Origin: an uncultured Clostridia bacterium | GTDB taxonomy: Bacteria > Bacillota > Clostridia > Christensenellales > Borkfalkiaceae | DNA length: 64,000 bases | Direction: 5' to 3' | NCBI GenBank assembly: GCA_934247935.1 | Contig: CAKQKE010000002.1 | Span: forward strand, 248,001 to 312,000 | In this document: positions 56,417 through 64,000 of the stretch, piece by piece | Layout: every line of letters begins with the position of its first letter | Numbering within the stretch: the first letter of the stretch is position 1 | Position numbers and translations under genes: made by a program | The notes under the pieces: model-generated | Seen by the model: the letters and a program-made list of their open reading frames with translations, nothing else | Databases searched by the model: none | Told to the model about the DNA's origin: nothing

Positions 56417-58507
56417 TTATTTATCCCTGTCGTAAATGCAAGAGTCAGGCACGTTTTTGACATGCGCGCCTTTCACGTCGTCAAGGTCAAACAACGAAAA
56501 TTGTTCGTCTTTTGAATCGAGATAACGGAACACCGCATGATACAACTCGTAAGTGCGCTTTCTGTTTGTTTTTGCGCCCGAAAACCTCTCTAAAATCACC
56601 GCATGCGTATAGCAATCCTGACTGATAAGTTTTTTCACTATGTAAATGCGCTTTACGGTTACGTGTTTGTCTATTTCAAGCACTTTTTGCACGATTTCGT
56701 CGTGAACTTCTTTAGACAAATCGTCCGTTATAAGCGTGTCTTTTGCGGTAATTCTGCTTCTTTCGTTTTCGTTTTTGTAGTCGTTTTTAAAATATTCTTT
56801 ACTGCGCGAGCGATACTCTTCCAACCTTTCTGCATTGCCCGTCATACAACAGTATTGCCCTATCAGAGCCATGCCGTCTTCAACAAAATTACTGTTGTCG
56901 TACAACGCTTCGTAAATCAAATCAATGCCGCCGTCGTCGAATTTGTACAGCATAAACATGCCCTTTCTGAACTTCGCGGTAGCCGTCGCACTGCCCTTAA
57001 ATTCGGCGATAACGCGGTCGCACAACTGCATTTCTTCGGTTTTTCTGCCGAGCGAATACAAATCTTCAAGCAAGTCGGCATAGCCGTCGGGAGTCAACTT
57101 TTCGCCGTCCTTTTTCCATTTTTCAACGTTGTAAAGGGGGTCGAGATAATAAATTCTTCTGCTGTCCGAATAATCGTAAGACATACTTTTCGCCACTAAA
57201 TCGTCCACGAAAGCAATCGCGTGATTGCGGTCGGCTTCAAGCGGGTCGTAATCGGGAATTTCAATCGTTTCGTACTCGCTTATTCCCAACGCTTCAAGAC
57301 GCATATTCAACGTAGGGTGCGTTGCCGAAAGAGAAATTATTTCGCGCTTTATAAGACCTTTCCAGAATTCCGCGCGTTTTTCCTTGGCTTGGTCAAACTC
57401 TCCCTTTAAAATTTCTATGTAATTCTTAGGCGGAGTTTCTCCTTTATATAAAAAGCAATCGTGGTCGTTTGCCTCGTCTTCCCAGAAAAAATAATCGGTA
57501 TACGCCAATTTTAAAAGCACAGACGCCGCCTCTTTTTTGCCCGCAATAAGCATCGCCTGGTCGGCGGCAAATTCGGATATCAGCGAGCATGCAAATCGGT
57601 ATGCCTGATATTCCACTATATATTTCGCGTCGAGATAAGCAAACGGCACGGTCGCAAGTCCGTAAATCTGTCTGTCGTTAACGCACAAACCCTCGCCGTA
57701 AGAAATTTCTTTTAAGGACTTACCTTTATCGTAAGCGATATGTTTAAACTCATGCAAAAGCACCGCGTAAATTTCCTTTTCGGAAAGTTCCGCTATAAGC
57801 ACTGCGCCCAACTGAATAGAAATAACGTCGCCGATATAGGCTATGCCGGCGTTGAATTGAGTCGTCAACGAAATGCGGATTTCTCCGCCGCAACCGAGTT
57901 GCTCCGCCGCCCTTTTAGCCACCGAATACAGCATGGGGAAATCTTTTTCCTTTACGTAAGACGGGTTGTCTTGAAACACCGCCTTGGGCGTTTTAAATCT
58001 GATGCGGAAAAACGCCACCGCACAAACTAAAATCGCATATAAACAGCCGAGATACACGACCACTGCTCTTGTGCTTTTCGACATTTTACCGCTTGAAATC
58101 ATTATTCCTAAAAGACCGCCCATAAGCGTGCCCGCCACCCCGTAAAAAACGGCTATAAGCGCAGCGCGACGGCGCAAAACTTTAAGCGTTTCAAGTTTTT
58201 CCAAAGAACTTTGTTCCGCTTTTTCGCGGTGAGAAAGCATCCGTTCAAACAAGTCGTTGGGGTTTGTCTCGTTAAATTCTTTTATGAATTTGCCCTCTTT
58301 TACTTTTCCCAAAACACACACGGCAATCGTCGCCGCCACAATCAGCGCAATAAGCACTATCGCAGGGACAAAAAACGCCTTTGTAAACGACTTTGGCAAA
58401 TACGCCCCGCCCACTGTTGCGGCTATTGGAAATACAAGCGATAACAATGCCATAAGCGCGCCTCTCCACGTCCTTACCGTATGTTCTTTAGTCTGTTTTT
58501 CTTTCAT
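56417..58507 (-). CDS. M48 family membrane metalloprotease
   Basis: A 696-residue membrane protein. Two N-terminal hydrophobic segments (about 17-70) and two more (about 110-165) precede an M48 peptidase domain with the zinc motif HEFKH (in AVLLHEFKHIAYDKG) and the third ligand in SEFAADQAML. The C-terminal 280 residues are soluble and include tetratricopeptide-like helices (LLEDLYSLGRKTEEMQLCDR). Family members degrade or process membrane proteins. AAGGAAAAGGATT precedes the start. The gene is monocistronic. Its substrates are unknown. Confidence 0.88.
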   Translation of the reverse strand: MKEKQTKEHTVRTWRGALMALLSLVFPIAATVGGAYLPKSFTKAFFVPAIVLIALIVAATIAVCVLGKVKEGKFIKEFNETNPNDLFERMLSHREKAEQSSLEKLETLKVLRRRAALIAVFYGVAGTLMGGLLGIMISSGKMSKSTRAVVVYLGCLYAILVCAVAFFRIRFKTPKAVFQDNPSYVKEKDFPMLYSVAKRAAEQLGCGGEIRISLTTQFNAGIAYIGDVISIQLGAVLIAELSEKEIYAVLLHEFKHIAYDKGKSLKEISYGEGLCVNDRQIYGLATVPFAYLDAKYIVEYQAYRFACSLISEFAADQAMLIAGKKEAASVLLKLAYTDYFFWEDEANDHDCFLYKGETPPKNYIEILKGEFDQAKEKRAEFWKGLIKREIISLSATHPTLNMRLEALGISEYETIEIPDYDPLEADRNHAIAFVDDLVAKSMSYDYSDSRRIYYLDPLYNVEKWKKDGEKLTPDGYADLLEDLYSLGRKTEEMQLCDRVIAEFKGSATATAKFRKGMFMLYKFDDGGIDLIYEALYDNSNFVEDGMALIGQYCCMTGNAERLEEYRSRSKEYFKNDYKNENERSRITAKDTLITDDLSKEVHDEIVQKVLEIDKHVTVKRIYIVKKLISQDCYTHAVILERFSGAKTNRKRTYELYHAVFRYLDSKDEQFSLFDLDDVKGAHVKNVPDSCIYDRDK

Positions 58508-58825
58508 AATCCTTTTCCTTTTATTTTAAATTAAATTACTTTTATTTATATAATAATACGTCAAACGGGCATTTTTGCAATATTACACGCATTAAAACAC
58601 AAACGGCGCAACCGACTTATTAAAACACTAATTTTGCGGCAAACAAGCATTAAAACACGTAACATTTCAATATGTGGAATACGTTTTCCACAACGTGGCG
58701 AACGACTATTAAAGCGACATCACAATTAAAACCGCGTTTATATCGACCGCCAAACTCCGTTGCTCACAAATTTCATGCCGAAACCATTTCAATAAATTTT
58801 CGGTTTAAAATTTTCGTTTTAACTT
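58508..58825. other. Intergenic region with palindrome and short repeats
   Basis: The 318-base gap has ATTAAAACAC three times (about 58590, 58620, 58650) and the palindrome TGTGGAA-6-TTCCACA (58673-58692). The latter contains TTTTCCACA, one base from a DnaA box, but a single site is not an origin. Confidence 0.55.
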
Positions 58826-59398
58826 TCACGCCGTAAAACGACGTGAAATAAAACGACTTAACCACTCGTAAGTATACTTGCGTAAATCGTCAGGAGTGGT
58901 TGCGGTTTGCCCGCGGCAATATTTGACGTATTCCGAAATTAGCCCGTCGATAAAAATATTCACTTCTATTTCGAGATGGTTTTTATCTTTAAGCCTTTTA
59001 TCGTTGTAGCAAAGTTCGAGACATTTGGTTGAAGCAAGCATGGTAAGCCGCTTTGCGACGAAAAATATATCGTCCGACTTGCACATTTTCATATATTCGT
59101 CGTTATTTTTTCTTATATAGGCAAAAAGTTCGTCGATGAATTTTGCAAAATTATCCGACGATAATAGCCTTGTATTATCGAAAAAATTGGTGATAAGTTC
59201 GTTTTCGTAGTCCTCCGCCACCCCGTAAATATCGTCGTAATGCGAATAAAACGTTCCGCGATTGATGTTGGCGCGCTTTGTAAGTTCGCTTACGGAAATT
59301 TTGCCGATTTCTTTTTTTTCGGCGAGCATTTCGGCAAACGTCGCGCGTATAAGTTTGCGGGTTTTTGCCGAAGCGTTGTTTAAATTCTGAGCCTTCAT
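58826..59398 (-). CDS. TetR family transcriptional regulator
   Basis: A 190-residue repressor. The N-terminal helix-turn-helix is clear (TRKLIRATFAEMLAEKKEIG, ISVSELTKRANINRGTFYSH) and the C-terminal ligand-binding half is helical, similar to the TetR regulators that govern ABC exporters in Firmicutes. It is divergent from the three ABC genes, with GTTG/CAAC palindromes at both ends of the shared region. It probably represses the exporter until an inducer binds. Confidence 0.93.
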   Translation of the reverse strand: MKAQNLNNASAKTRKLIRATFAEMLAEKKEIGKISVSELTKRANINRGTFYSHYDDIYGVAEDYENELITNFFDNTRLLSSDNFAKFIDELFAYIRKNNDEYMKMCKSDDIFFVAKRLTMLASTKCLELCYNDKRLKDKNHLEIEVNIFIDGLISEYVKYCRGQTATTPDDLRKYTYEWLSRFISRRFTA

Positions 59399-59439
59399 TT
59401 TACACCTTTTTATAAAAATTTTAACACAGATTGCGACAG

Positions 59440-59553
59440 TGTTGATATTTCAACAACGTCGCTTTATTTGTATTTACAATTGCGTTTTGTTCGAGTATAC
59501 TACTGTACACAATATAATTATACTCAAAACAAAACAAGATGTCAACAATGTTG
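59440..59553. promoter_or_regulatory. Divergent operator region of the TetR-ABC locus
   Basis: TGTTG-6-CAACA (59440-59455) lies before the tetR gene and CAAC-3-GTTG-like CAACAATGTTG (59543-59553) before the ABC genes. TATAAT (59513-59518) may be the -10 of the plus-strand promoter. Confidence 0.55.
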
Positions 59554-59610
59554 AAATAGCCGAGTCGGCATTGCTTCTTCAAATCTCAATCGGCTTAAAG
59601 GAAGGTATAA

Positions 59611-60546
59611 ATGAACGTTATCGAAGTAAAAAATCTTACGAAAGATTACGGCTCGGGAAGAGGCGTTTTCGACGTAAGCATCGCCGTTAAAAAAGGCGAA
59701 GTGTTCGGGTTTTTAGGGCCCAACGGCGCGGGTAAGTCGACTACGATAAGACATTTAATGGGTTTTTCAAAACCAGATAAAGGCGAAACGTACATTCTCG
59801 GCAAACCCACTTTCGACCGCTACTACGAAATTTTAAACCACGTTGGATACATTCCGGGGGAAATTGCTCTTCCGCAAGGGCTTACGGGCTGGGAATTTAT
59901 ACGTATGATGCAGTCGCTTACAAAAATCAAAAACGAAGAAAGACTCAAGCAAATGCTTGACATGTTCGAACTTGACGACATTGCCCTTCGCGGCGAAACG
60001 AAGCGCATGAGTCTGGGAGTAAAACGTAAACTTGCCGTCGTTACGGCGTTTATGAGCGACCCGGAAGTGCTTATTTTAGACGAGCCGACAAGCGGTCTCG
60101 ACCCCGTTATGCAAGAAACTTTCGTCAATTTTATTCACGAAGAAAAATCACGCGGCAAGACAATACTTTTGTCGAGCCACATTTTCTCCGAAATAGACTC
60201 CACTTGCGACCGCATTGCAATAATTAAAGACGGCAAAATAGTGTCTGAATTTATCGCCGACGATTTAAAACACGCCGCCCTTAAATATTATTCGGTAAAT
60301 TTCGCAAACGAAGAGGACGAGAAAAAGTTTGAAACCGAAAGCAAAAAATTGTCTTCTCTTAATATTATCGGAAAAGACGAAGACGGCGGACTTAAAATGT
60401 CGCTCGAAGATAAAGACCTCAACGCGTTTATTGCTCTGTTATCCAAATGCAACGCGACGCAATTTTCAAACCGTCGCGAAACGCTTGAGGACTACTTTAT
60501 GAAGTTTTATAAAGAAGATAAAAATTTCGGAGGTGCGCTTAAATGA
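59611..60546 (+). CDS. ABC transporter ATP-binding protein (first of two)
   Basis: A 311-residue exporter ATPase of the CcmA/BcrA type. Walker A GPNGAGKST (about 37-45), Q-loop region YIPGEIALPQGLTG, signature LGVKRKL in MSLGVKRKLAVVTAFM, and Walker B VLILDEPTSGLDPV are visible, followed by a roughly 90-residue C-terminal extension. AAGGAAGG precedes the ATG. It overlaps the second ATPase gene by four bases (ATGA) and is about 40 percent similar to it by eye, so the pair likely forms a heterodimer. Confidence 0.93.
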   Translation: MNVIEVKNLTKDYGSGRGVFDVSIAVKKGEVFGFLGPNGAGKSTTIRHLMGFSKPDKGETYILGKPTFDRYYEILNHVGYIPGEIALPQGLTGWEFIRMMQSLTKIKNEERLKQMLDMFELDDIALRGETKRMSLGVKRKLAVVTAFMSDPEVLILDEPTSGLDPVMQETFVNFIHEEKSRGKTILLSSHIFSEIDSTCDRIAIIKDGKIVSEFIADDLKHAALKYYSVNFANEEDEKKFETESKKLSSLNIIGKDEDGGLKMSLEDKDLNAFIALLSKCNATQFSNRRETLEDYFMKFYKEDKNFGGALK

Positions 60547-61457
60547 ACGTTATAGAAATAGACGGTCTTACAAAGGACTATGGAAACGGCAGAGGTATTT
60601 TCGACGAAAAATTAAACATTGCCCAAGGCGAAATGATGGGCTTTGTCGGTACTAACGGTAGCGGAAAAACCACTACTATCCGCAATATTTTAGGTTTTAT
60701 AAAGCCCACGAGCGGCAGCGTAAAAGTAAACGGACTTTCTTCATGGGAACACGCAAGCGAAATTGCAAAATCCATAGGTTACGTCCCCGGCGAAATAGCC
60801 TTTCCCGATTTGCCGACGGGCATTGACTTTTTGAAATGTCAGGCGGAATTTTACGGGCTTGAAGACATGAATTACGCAAACGAACTTATCGAGAGACTCC
60901 AACTCGACCCCCGCGCCAACTTAAAGCGCATGAGTAAAGGTATGAAACAAAAAACCGCGCTTGTCGCCGCACTCATGAACGACGCGCCTATTATTATTCT
61001 CGACGAGCCCACGACGGGTCTCGACCCGCTTATGAGAGTGACTTTCCTCGACATAATAAAGAAAGAACACGAAAAAGGCAAAACGATTTTTATGAGCAGC
61101 CACTTGTTTGAAGAACTGGAAACGACTTGCGACAGAGTCGCGCTCATAAACGACGGACACATAATCGACGTAGCCGATATGCACGAAATAAGAAACCGCC
61201 CCGTAAAAGACATGAAAATCGAGTTTAAAAACAAGGGCGATTACGAAAGGTTTAAAAAAGAGGGCTACACTATTACTCGTTTACAAGAACAATACAATCA
61301 GGTAACCATACAAATCAAAGTGGAAAAAACGGGCGAACTACTCGGTAAACTTATAAATTATGACGTAAAGTTTATTTCGGAAATACCCTACACCCTCGAA
61401 AAACACTTCAAAAATATTTTAAAAACCAAAAAGGAGAATAATAAAAATGTTCAGTAA
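60543..61457 (+). CDS. ABC transporter ATP-binding protein (second of two)
   Basis: A 304-residue ATPase paralogous to the preceding one. It has Walker A GTNGSGKTT, IGYVPGEIAFPDLPTG, the signature region MSKGMKQKTALVAALM and Walker B IIILDEPTTGLDPL. GGAGG precedes the start inside the upstream gene. It overlaps the permease gene by 11 bases. Two ATPases with one large permease suggest an asymmetric export complex. Confidence 0.93.
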   Translation: MNVIEIDGLTKDYGNGRGIFDEKLNIAQGEMMGFVGTNGSGKTTTIRNILGFIKPTSGSVKVNGLSSWEHASEIAKSIGYVPGEIAFPDLPTGIDFLKCQAEFYGLEDMNYANELIERLQLDPRANLKRMSKGMKQKTALVAALMNDAPIIILDEPTTGLDPLMRVTFLDIIKKEHEKGKTIFMSSHLFEELETTCDRVALINDGHIIDVADMHEIRNRPVKDMKIEFKNKGDYERFKKEGYTITRLQEQYNQVTIQIKVEKTGELLGKLINYDVKFISEIPYTLEKHFKNILKTKKENNKNVQ

Positions 61458-63237
61458 GGCATTATTTAAACAATCGTGTAAAGCCAACGGCACAATGTGG
61501 GCGATAATCACCTTTGCCGTATGTTTTATGCTCGCTTGCGTAATGATGATAAGCGGAAGCGGCAATATAGGTCAGACCAAAGACGCAATACAAGACACAA
61601 TCATACAAAAAGAAGTAGAATCGTCGTTTAAACGCAGAAATATCAAGTATTATTCCGACGCAACCGACGGTCTTGAAAAATTCGACGGCTATTTTACCGA
61701 AGAATTTAAAACCGCTTATGCTTATTACACTCAATTTACAGCGTGGAAAGCGCAACTTCCCGCATCGAAAACTCCCGACACGGTAAACGAGTGGATAAAC
61801 AACTTCCCCGCTCCGCAAAACGCAGTTTCTTCTACTCTTTATACCAATCTTCAAATACAAACCTGGCTCGATTTAATACCCAAAATCACCGACGAAAACA
61901 TAAACGGCAACGAAACGATTTATGCAATATATATCAAGACCTGGAACAATAAATACGCCCCTGCGGAAAGCGACGTGCAAAAAGCAATTTCCGGCTCGGC
62001 ATATCTTTGCGCAATCAACGATTTACAGGCTTATATTTCTACCGAATCCGACAACCGCAAGTATGACGAAGCCGCAAAAACCGAATATCTCGGCTCGGTA
62101 ATGTTTGTTCTCAACCCCATAGCGGACGCGACTACGGGTGCGCACATGTTTGACGAAAGTTATCAAAAACACAACGAAAGCATGGAATACGACGTGACTT
62201 CGCTTGCGCTTAACGTAACTAATGCCGATTTCGTTTCTTCTAAAGACAGAATCGAATACAGAGAAGATTGCGCGGAAAAATGTACTGCTATTTTCCTTGC
62301 GGACAACTTTACAAAACAAGAAAACGTTGACGAACTCGTAAAGGCGTTGAGCAGTTACGGCGTAAGCGCGGAAAAATACGCATCGTTCGACTATAGTTAC
62401 GATAAAATAAACCAACTTGTCAGAACGGCGGCAATTTCTTACCGCTACAGATACGAATACGAAGTAGACTCTTTGGGCAAAAACCCCGCCGAAGTCAAAC
62501 AAGAACTCGACGCAGACATTGCAAGCAGTTTGCTTACTTCCCTTCCTGCCGAAGTTGCCGACGCTCTTAAAGAAGTGGGCGAACTCGATTTGTACAGTTT
62601 GATTGTCGGCTCGATATTCTACAAACTTGCGGGCTTATTGCTCCCTATAATTTATATGATAATGGCGTCTAACAACCTCATTGCGGGTCAGGTAGATACC
62701 GGCTCGATGGCGTACGTGTTGTCCACGTCTACAAAGCGAAAAACAGTCGTGTTTACTCAGGCGATTTATCTTATAGGTTCGCTTTTGGCGATGTTCTGCC
62801 TCACTTCGATTACAGGCAGCGTTTGTCTCGCACTCGTGCTTAAAGACACACCGTCGATAGAATTGACTTACGGAAAATTGTTGCTTTTAAACCTCGGCGC
62901 ATTCCTCGTGTTGTTTGCCTTGTCGGGTCTTTGCTTCCTTACTTCTTGCTGGTTCGACAGAAGCAAACGCTCTATGGCAATCGGTGGCGGTCTCAGTATT
63001 TACGCTCTTGTCGGCGCAATGCTCGGTTTGTTCGGTACTCAGACAATCCCGTCCGTTGTAAGACTTGACGCTTTAAACAACTTCAACTACACCACCATTA
63101 TTTCTCTATTCGATTCTATATCCATTATCGACGGAACGACTGCGTTCTTGTGGAAATTTGCAATATTGCTCGTAATGGGAATTGCCGGATATATTATCGG
63201 CGCAAACAAGTTTGTAAAAAAAGATTTACCGCTTTAA
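61447..63237 (+). CDS. ABC-2 type exporter permease
   Basis: A 596-residue membrane protein. One N-terminal membrane segment (about 17-38) is followed by a large roughly 350-residue extracytoplasmic domain and a C-terminal group of about five membrane segments (PIIYMIMASNNLIAGQVDTG, LLLLNLGAFLVLFALSGLCF and others). The VDTGSMAYVLSTSTKRKTVV motif is characteristic of ABC-2 permeases. AAGGAGAA precedes the start within the upstream gene. The exported molecule is unknown; drugs and peptides are typical for TetR-regulated systems. Confidence 0.9.
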   Translation: MFSKALFKQSCKANGTMWAIITFAVCFMLACVMMISGSGNIGQTKDAIQDTIIQKEVESSFKRRNIKYYSDATDGLEKFDGYFTEEFKTAYAYYTQFTAWKAQLPASKTPDTVNEWINNFPAPQNAVSSTLYTNLQIQTWLDLIPKITDENINGNETIYAIYIKTWNNKYAPAESDVQKAISGSAYLCAINDLQAYISTESDNRKYDEAAKTEYLGSVMFVLNPIADATTGAHMFDESYQKHNESMEYDVTSLALNVTNADFVSSKDRIEYREDCAEKCTAIFLADNFTKQENVDELVKALSSYGVSAEKYASFDYSYDKINQLVRTAAISYRYRYEYEVDSLGKNPAEVKQELDADIASSLLTSLPAEVADALKEVGELDLYSLIVGSIFYKLAGLLLPIIYMIMASNNLIAGQVDTGSMAYVLSTSTKRKTVVFTQAIYLIGSLLAMFCLTSITGSVCLALVLKDTPSIELTYGKLLLLNLGAFLVLFALSGLCFLTSCWFDRSKRSMAIGGGLSIYALVGAMLGLFGTQTIPSVVRLDALNNFNYTTIISLFDSISIIDGTTAFLWKFAILLVMGIAGYIIGANKFVKKDLPL

Positions 63238-63534
63238 TAAAAGAAATAAAACCGATTTATACCGTTTTTATCCGCAACCGCATGTTATCGACAATTTGTC
63301 GATATGTTGTTGGTATACTCCTAAAATCAAATAAAAATTTACGGCATTAAAATATCGCGGTAATGCGCTACGTTTCACTATCGCGGCAATACTGCAATGC
63401 GGCAAAACGGTAATAAAATATTGCGGCAAACCAATCAATTAAAATTTAAAATCCGATGCCCTTTGGCGTCGGATTTTTCTTTACATATATATTTTTATCT
63501 ACAAATGAAATTATTTTAAAACGTCGCTTTGGCG
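63238..63534. other. Intergenic region after the ABC locus
   Basis: Contains imperfect CGCGGTAAT, CGCGGCAATACTGC and TTGCGGCAAACC segments (63355-63435) and the terminator. A very similar TTGCGGCAAACAAGCATTAAAA lies on the other side of the TetR-ABC locus near 58634. Confidence 0.5.
63449..63478. terminator. Bidirectional terminator
   Basis: AAATCCGATGCC/GGCGTCGGATTT with loop CTTT, followed by T-rich sequence on the plus strand and A/T on the minus. Confidence 0.88.
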
Positions 63535-64000
63535 TTAAAAAACTATGACTTTGCCGTTTTTCTTATACGATGCCTTTGCTTTTCTTACGCACGACTTTCT
63601 CACAAACGACAAATATAATCTATAAATTGCCGAAGCCAACATCAAAAGTCCGATAATTACAGGCGATGTAATTATTCCGACTATCCACCAGAGCAACCCT
63701 CTCGTCGGCTTTGCGACGGCACGAAGCCATTTGTTTACGTTTGACTTTTTGTTTGCCGCAACTTCCGGAGTACAACCTACTACAACTTCCATCGCTATTG
63801 CATCACCCGAAGAGTGTTTTCTTTCGTCCACGCGATAACTGCCGTTTCCGTTGTATGTAGCCGTATAACCTTTGGTATAAGACGATTCCGATTCGTCCGT
63901 TGCAGAACAAAAACCGAAATAACTCATAATTGTCGGCGCACCTTTTTTACGATGCTTTCCTAAAAGTGCCTCATAAATTTTTATCGACTTGCCGGTGCCG
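63535..64000 (-). CDS. Hypothetical membrane protein, partial at the window edge
   Basis: The frame is open from the window end to the stop at 63535. A Met at codon 63927-63925 (MSYFGFCSATDESESS) would give 130 residues, but only AAAGGTG at a long spacing precedes it, and 24 more open codons (including GTGKSIKIYEALLGK) reach the edge, so the gene probably starts outside. One central hydrophobic region (LLWWIVGIITSPVIIGLLML) and a very basic C-terminus are visible. No family was recognised. Confidence 0.55.
   Translation of the reverse strand, partial: GTGKSIKIYEALLGKHRKKGAPTIMSYFGFCSATDESESSYTKGYTATYNGNGSYRVDERKHSSGDAIAMEVVVGCTPEVAANKKSNVNKWLRAVAKPTRGLLWWIVGIITSPVIIGLLMLASAIYRLYLSFVRKSCVRKAKASYKKNGKVIVF

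Noticed and set aside
58673..58692. DnaA-box or replication origin
   Set aside because: Only one imperfect TTTTCCACA within a palindrome; no cluster and no dnaA or dnaN nearby.

Overview
The window is a chromosomal segment of a low-GC, Gram-positive-type anaerobic Firmicute, most likely a gut Clostridium relative of the Christensenellales kind; the lineage is inference. Evidence: strong AGGAGG ribosome-binding sites, lipoprotein signal peptides but no outer-membrane genes, a tRNA-Ser with encoded CCA, ribosomal protein L27 with a Firmicutes-type N-terminal extension, DapL/DapF for diaminopimelate, formate-tetrahydrofolate ligase, class II aldolase and pyruvate kinase for fermentation, and several plant-arabinan glycosidases.

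Layout. 1-6.7 kb: minus-strand operon fhs-ACT-DUF711, a GH43 glycosidase and an MsmX/UgpC-type sugar ABC ATPase. 7-9.3 kb: a divergent transcarbamylase homologue without the usual active-site motifs, and a second GH43. 9.4-12.7 kb: a TPP riboswitch controlling a ThiT-like thiamine transporter, then two tandem promoter-to-terminator structured RNAs sharing a predicted pseudoknot, and two small genes of unknown function. 12.8-20.2 kb: a phosphate regulon (PhoP-box-like repeats, circularly permuted PstS, PstC-PstA fusion, PstB, PhoU, PhoP/PhoR). 20.3-22.5 kb: OGG1-type glycosylase, L27, L21 with leader, a small helical protein. 23-27.8 kb: one AT-rich 1601-residue exonuclease-RecQ-UvrD fusion. 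28-33 kb: degenerate ferritin-like protein, small-multidrug-export membrane protein, TtcA, MATE pump, Dabb protein. 33.7 kb: tRNA-Ser(GCU), followed by a decayed stretch. 34.5-44.3 kb: PHP phosphoesterase, pyruvate kinase, MazF without a neighbouring antitoxin, DUF4250 mini-gene, MalQ, DapL, DapF, aldolase. 44.6-51.4 kb: surface glycan locus with an ArsR-type regulator, a secreted GH127 enzyme and a fourfold-repeat lipoprotein. 52-56.2 kb: GT4 glycosyltransferase, a 100-nt fold-back element and an AT-rich XRE-regulated island with a BspA-type leucine-rich-repeat lipoprotein. 56.4-64 kb: M48 membrane protease, TetR regulator with a dual-ATPase ABC exporter, and a membrane protein cut by the window edge.

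How it works together. Two GH43 enzymes, GH127, MalQ and the MsmX-type ATPase suggest import and breakdown of arabinose-containing glycans and maltodextrin, feeding aldolase and pyruvate kinase. The pst-pho cluster is a self-contained phosphate-sensing and uptake unit. The most unusual things are the tandem RNAs at 11.0-11.5 kb, a dispersed palindrome built on CGCAATACGT that recurs at least ten times, nearly always in gaps just past transcription terminators, and the XRE/BspA island at 53.6-56.2 kb.
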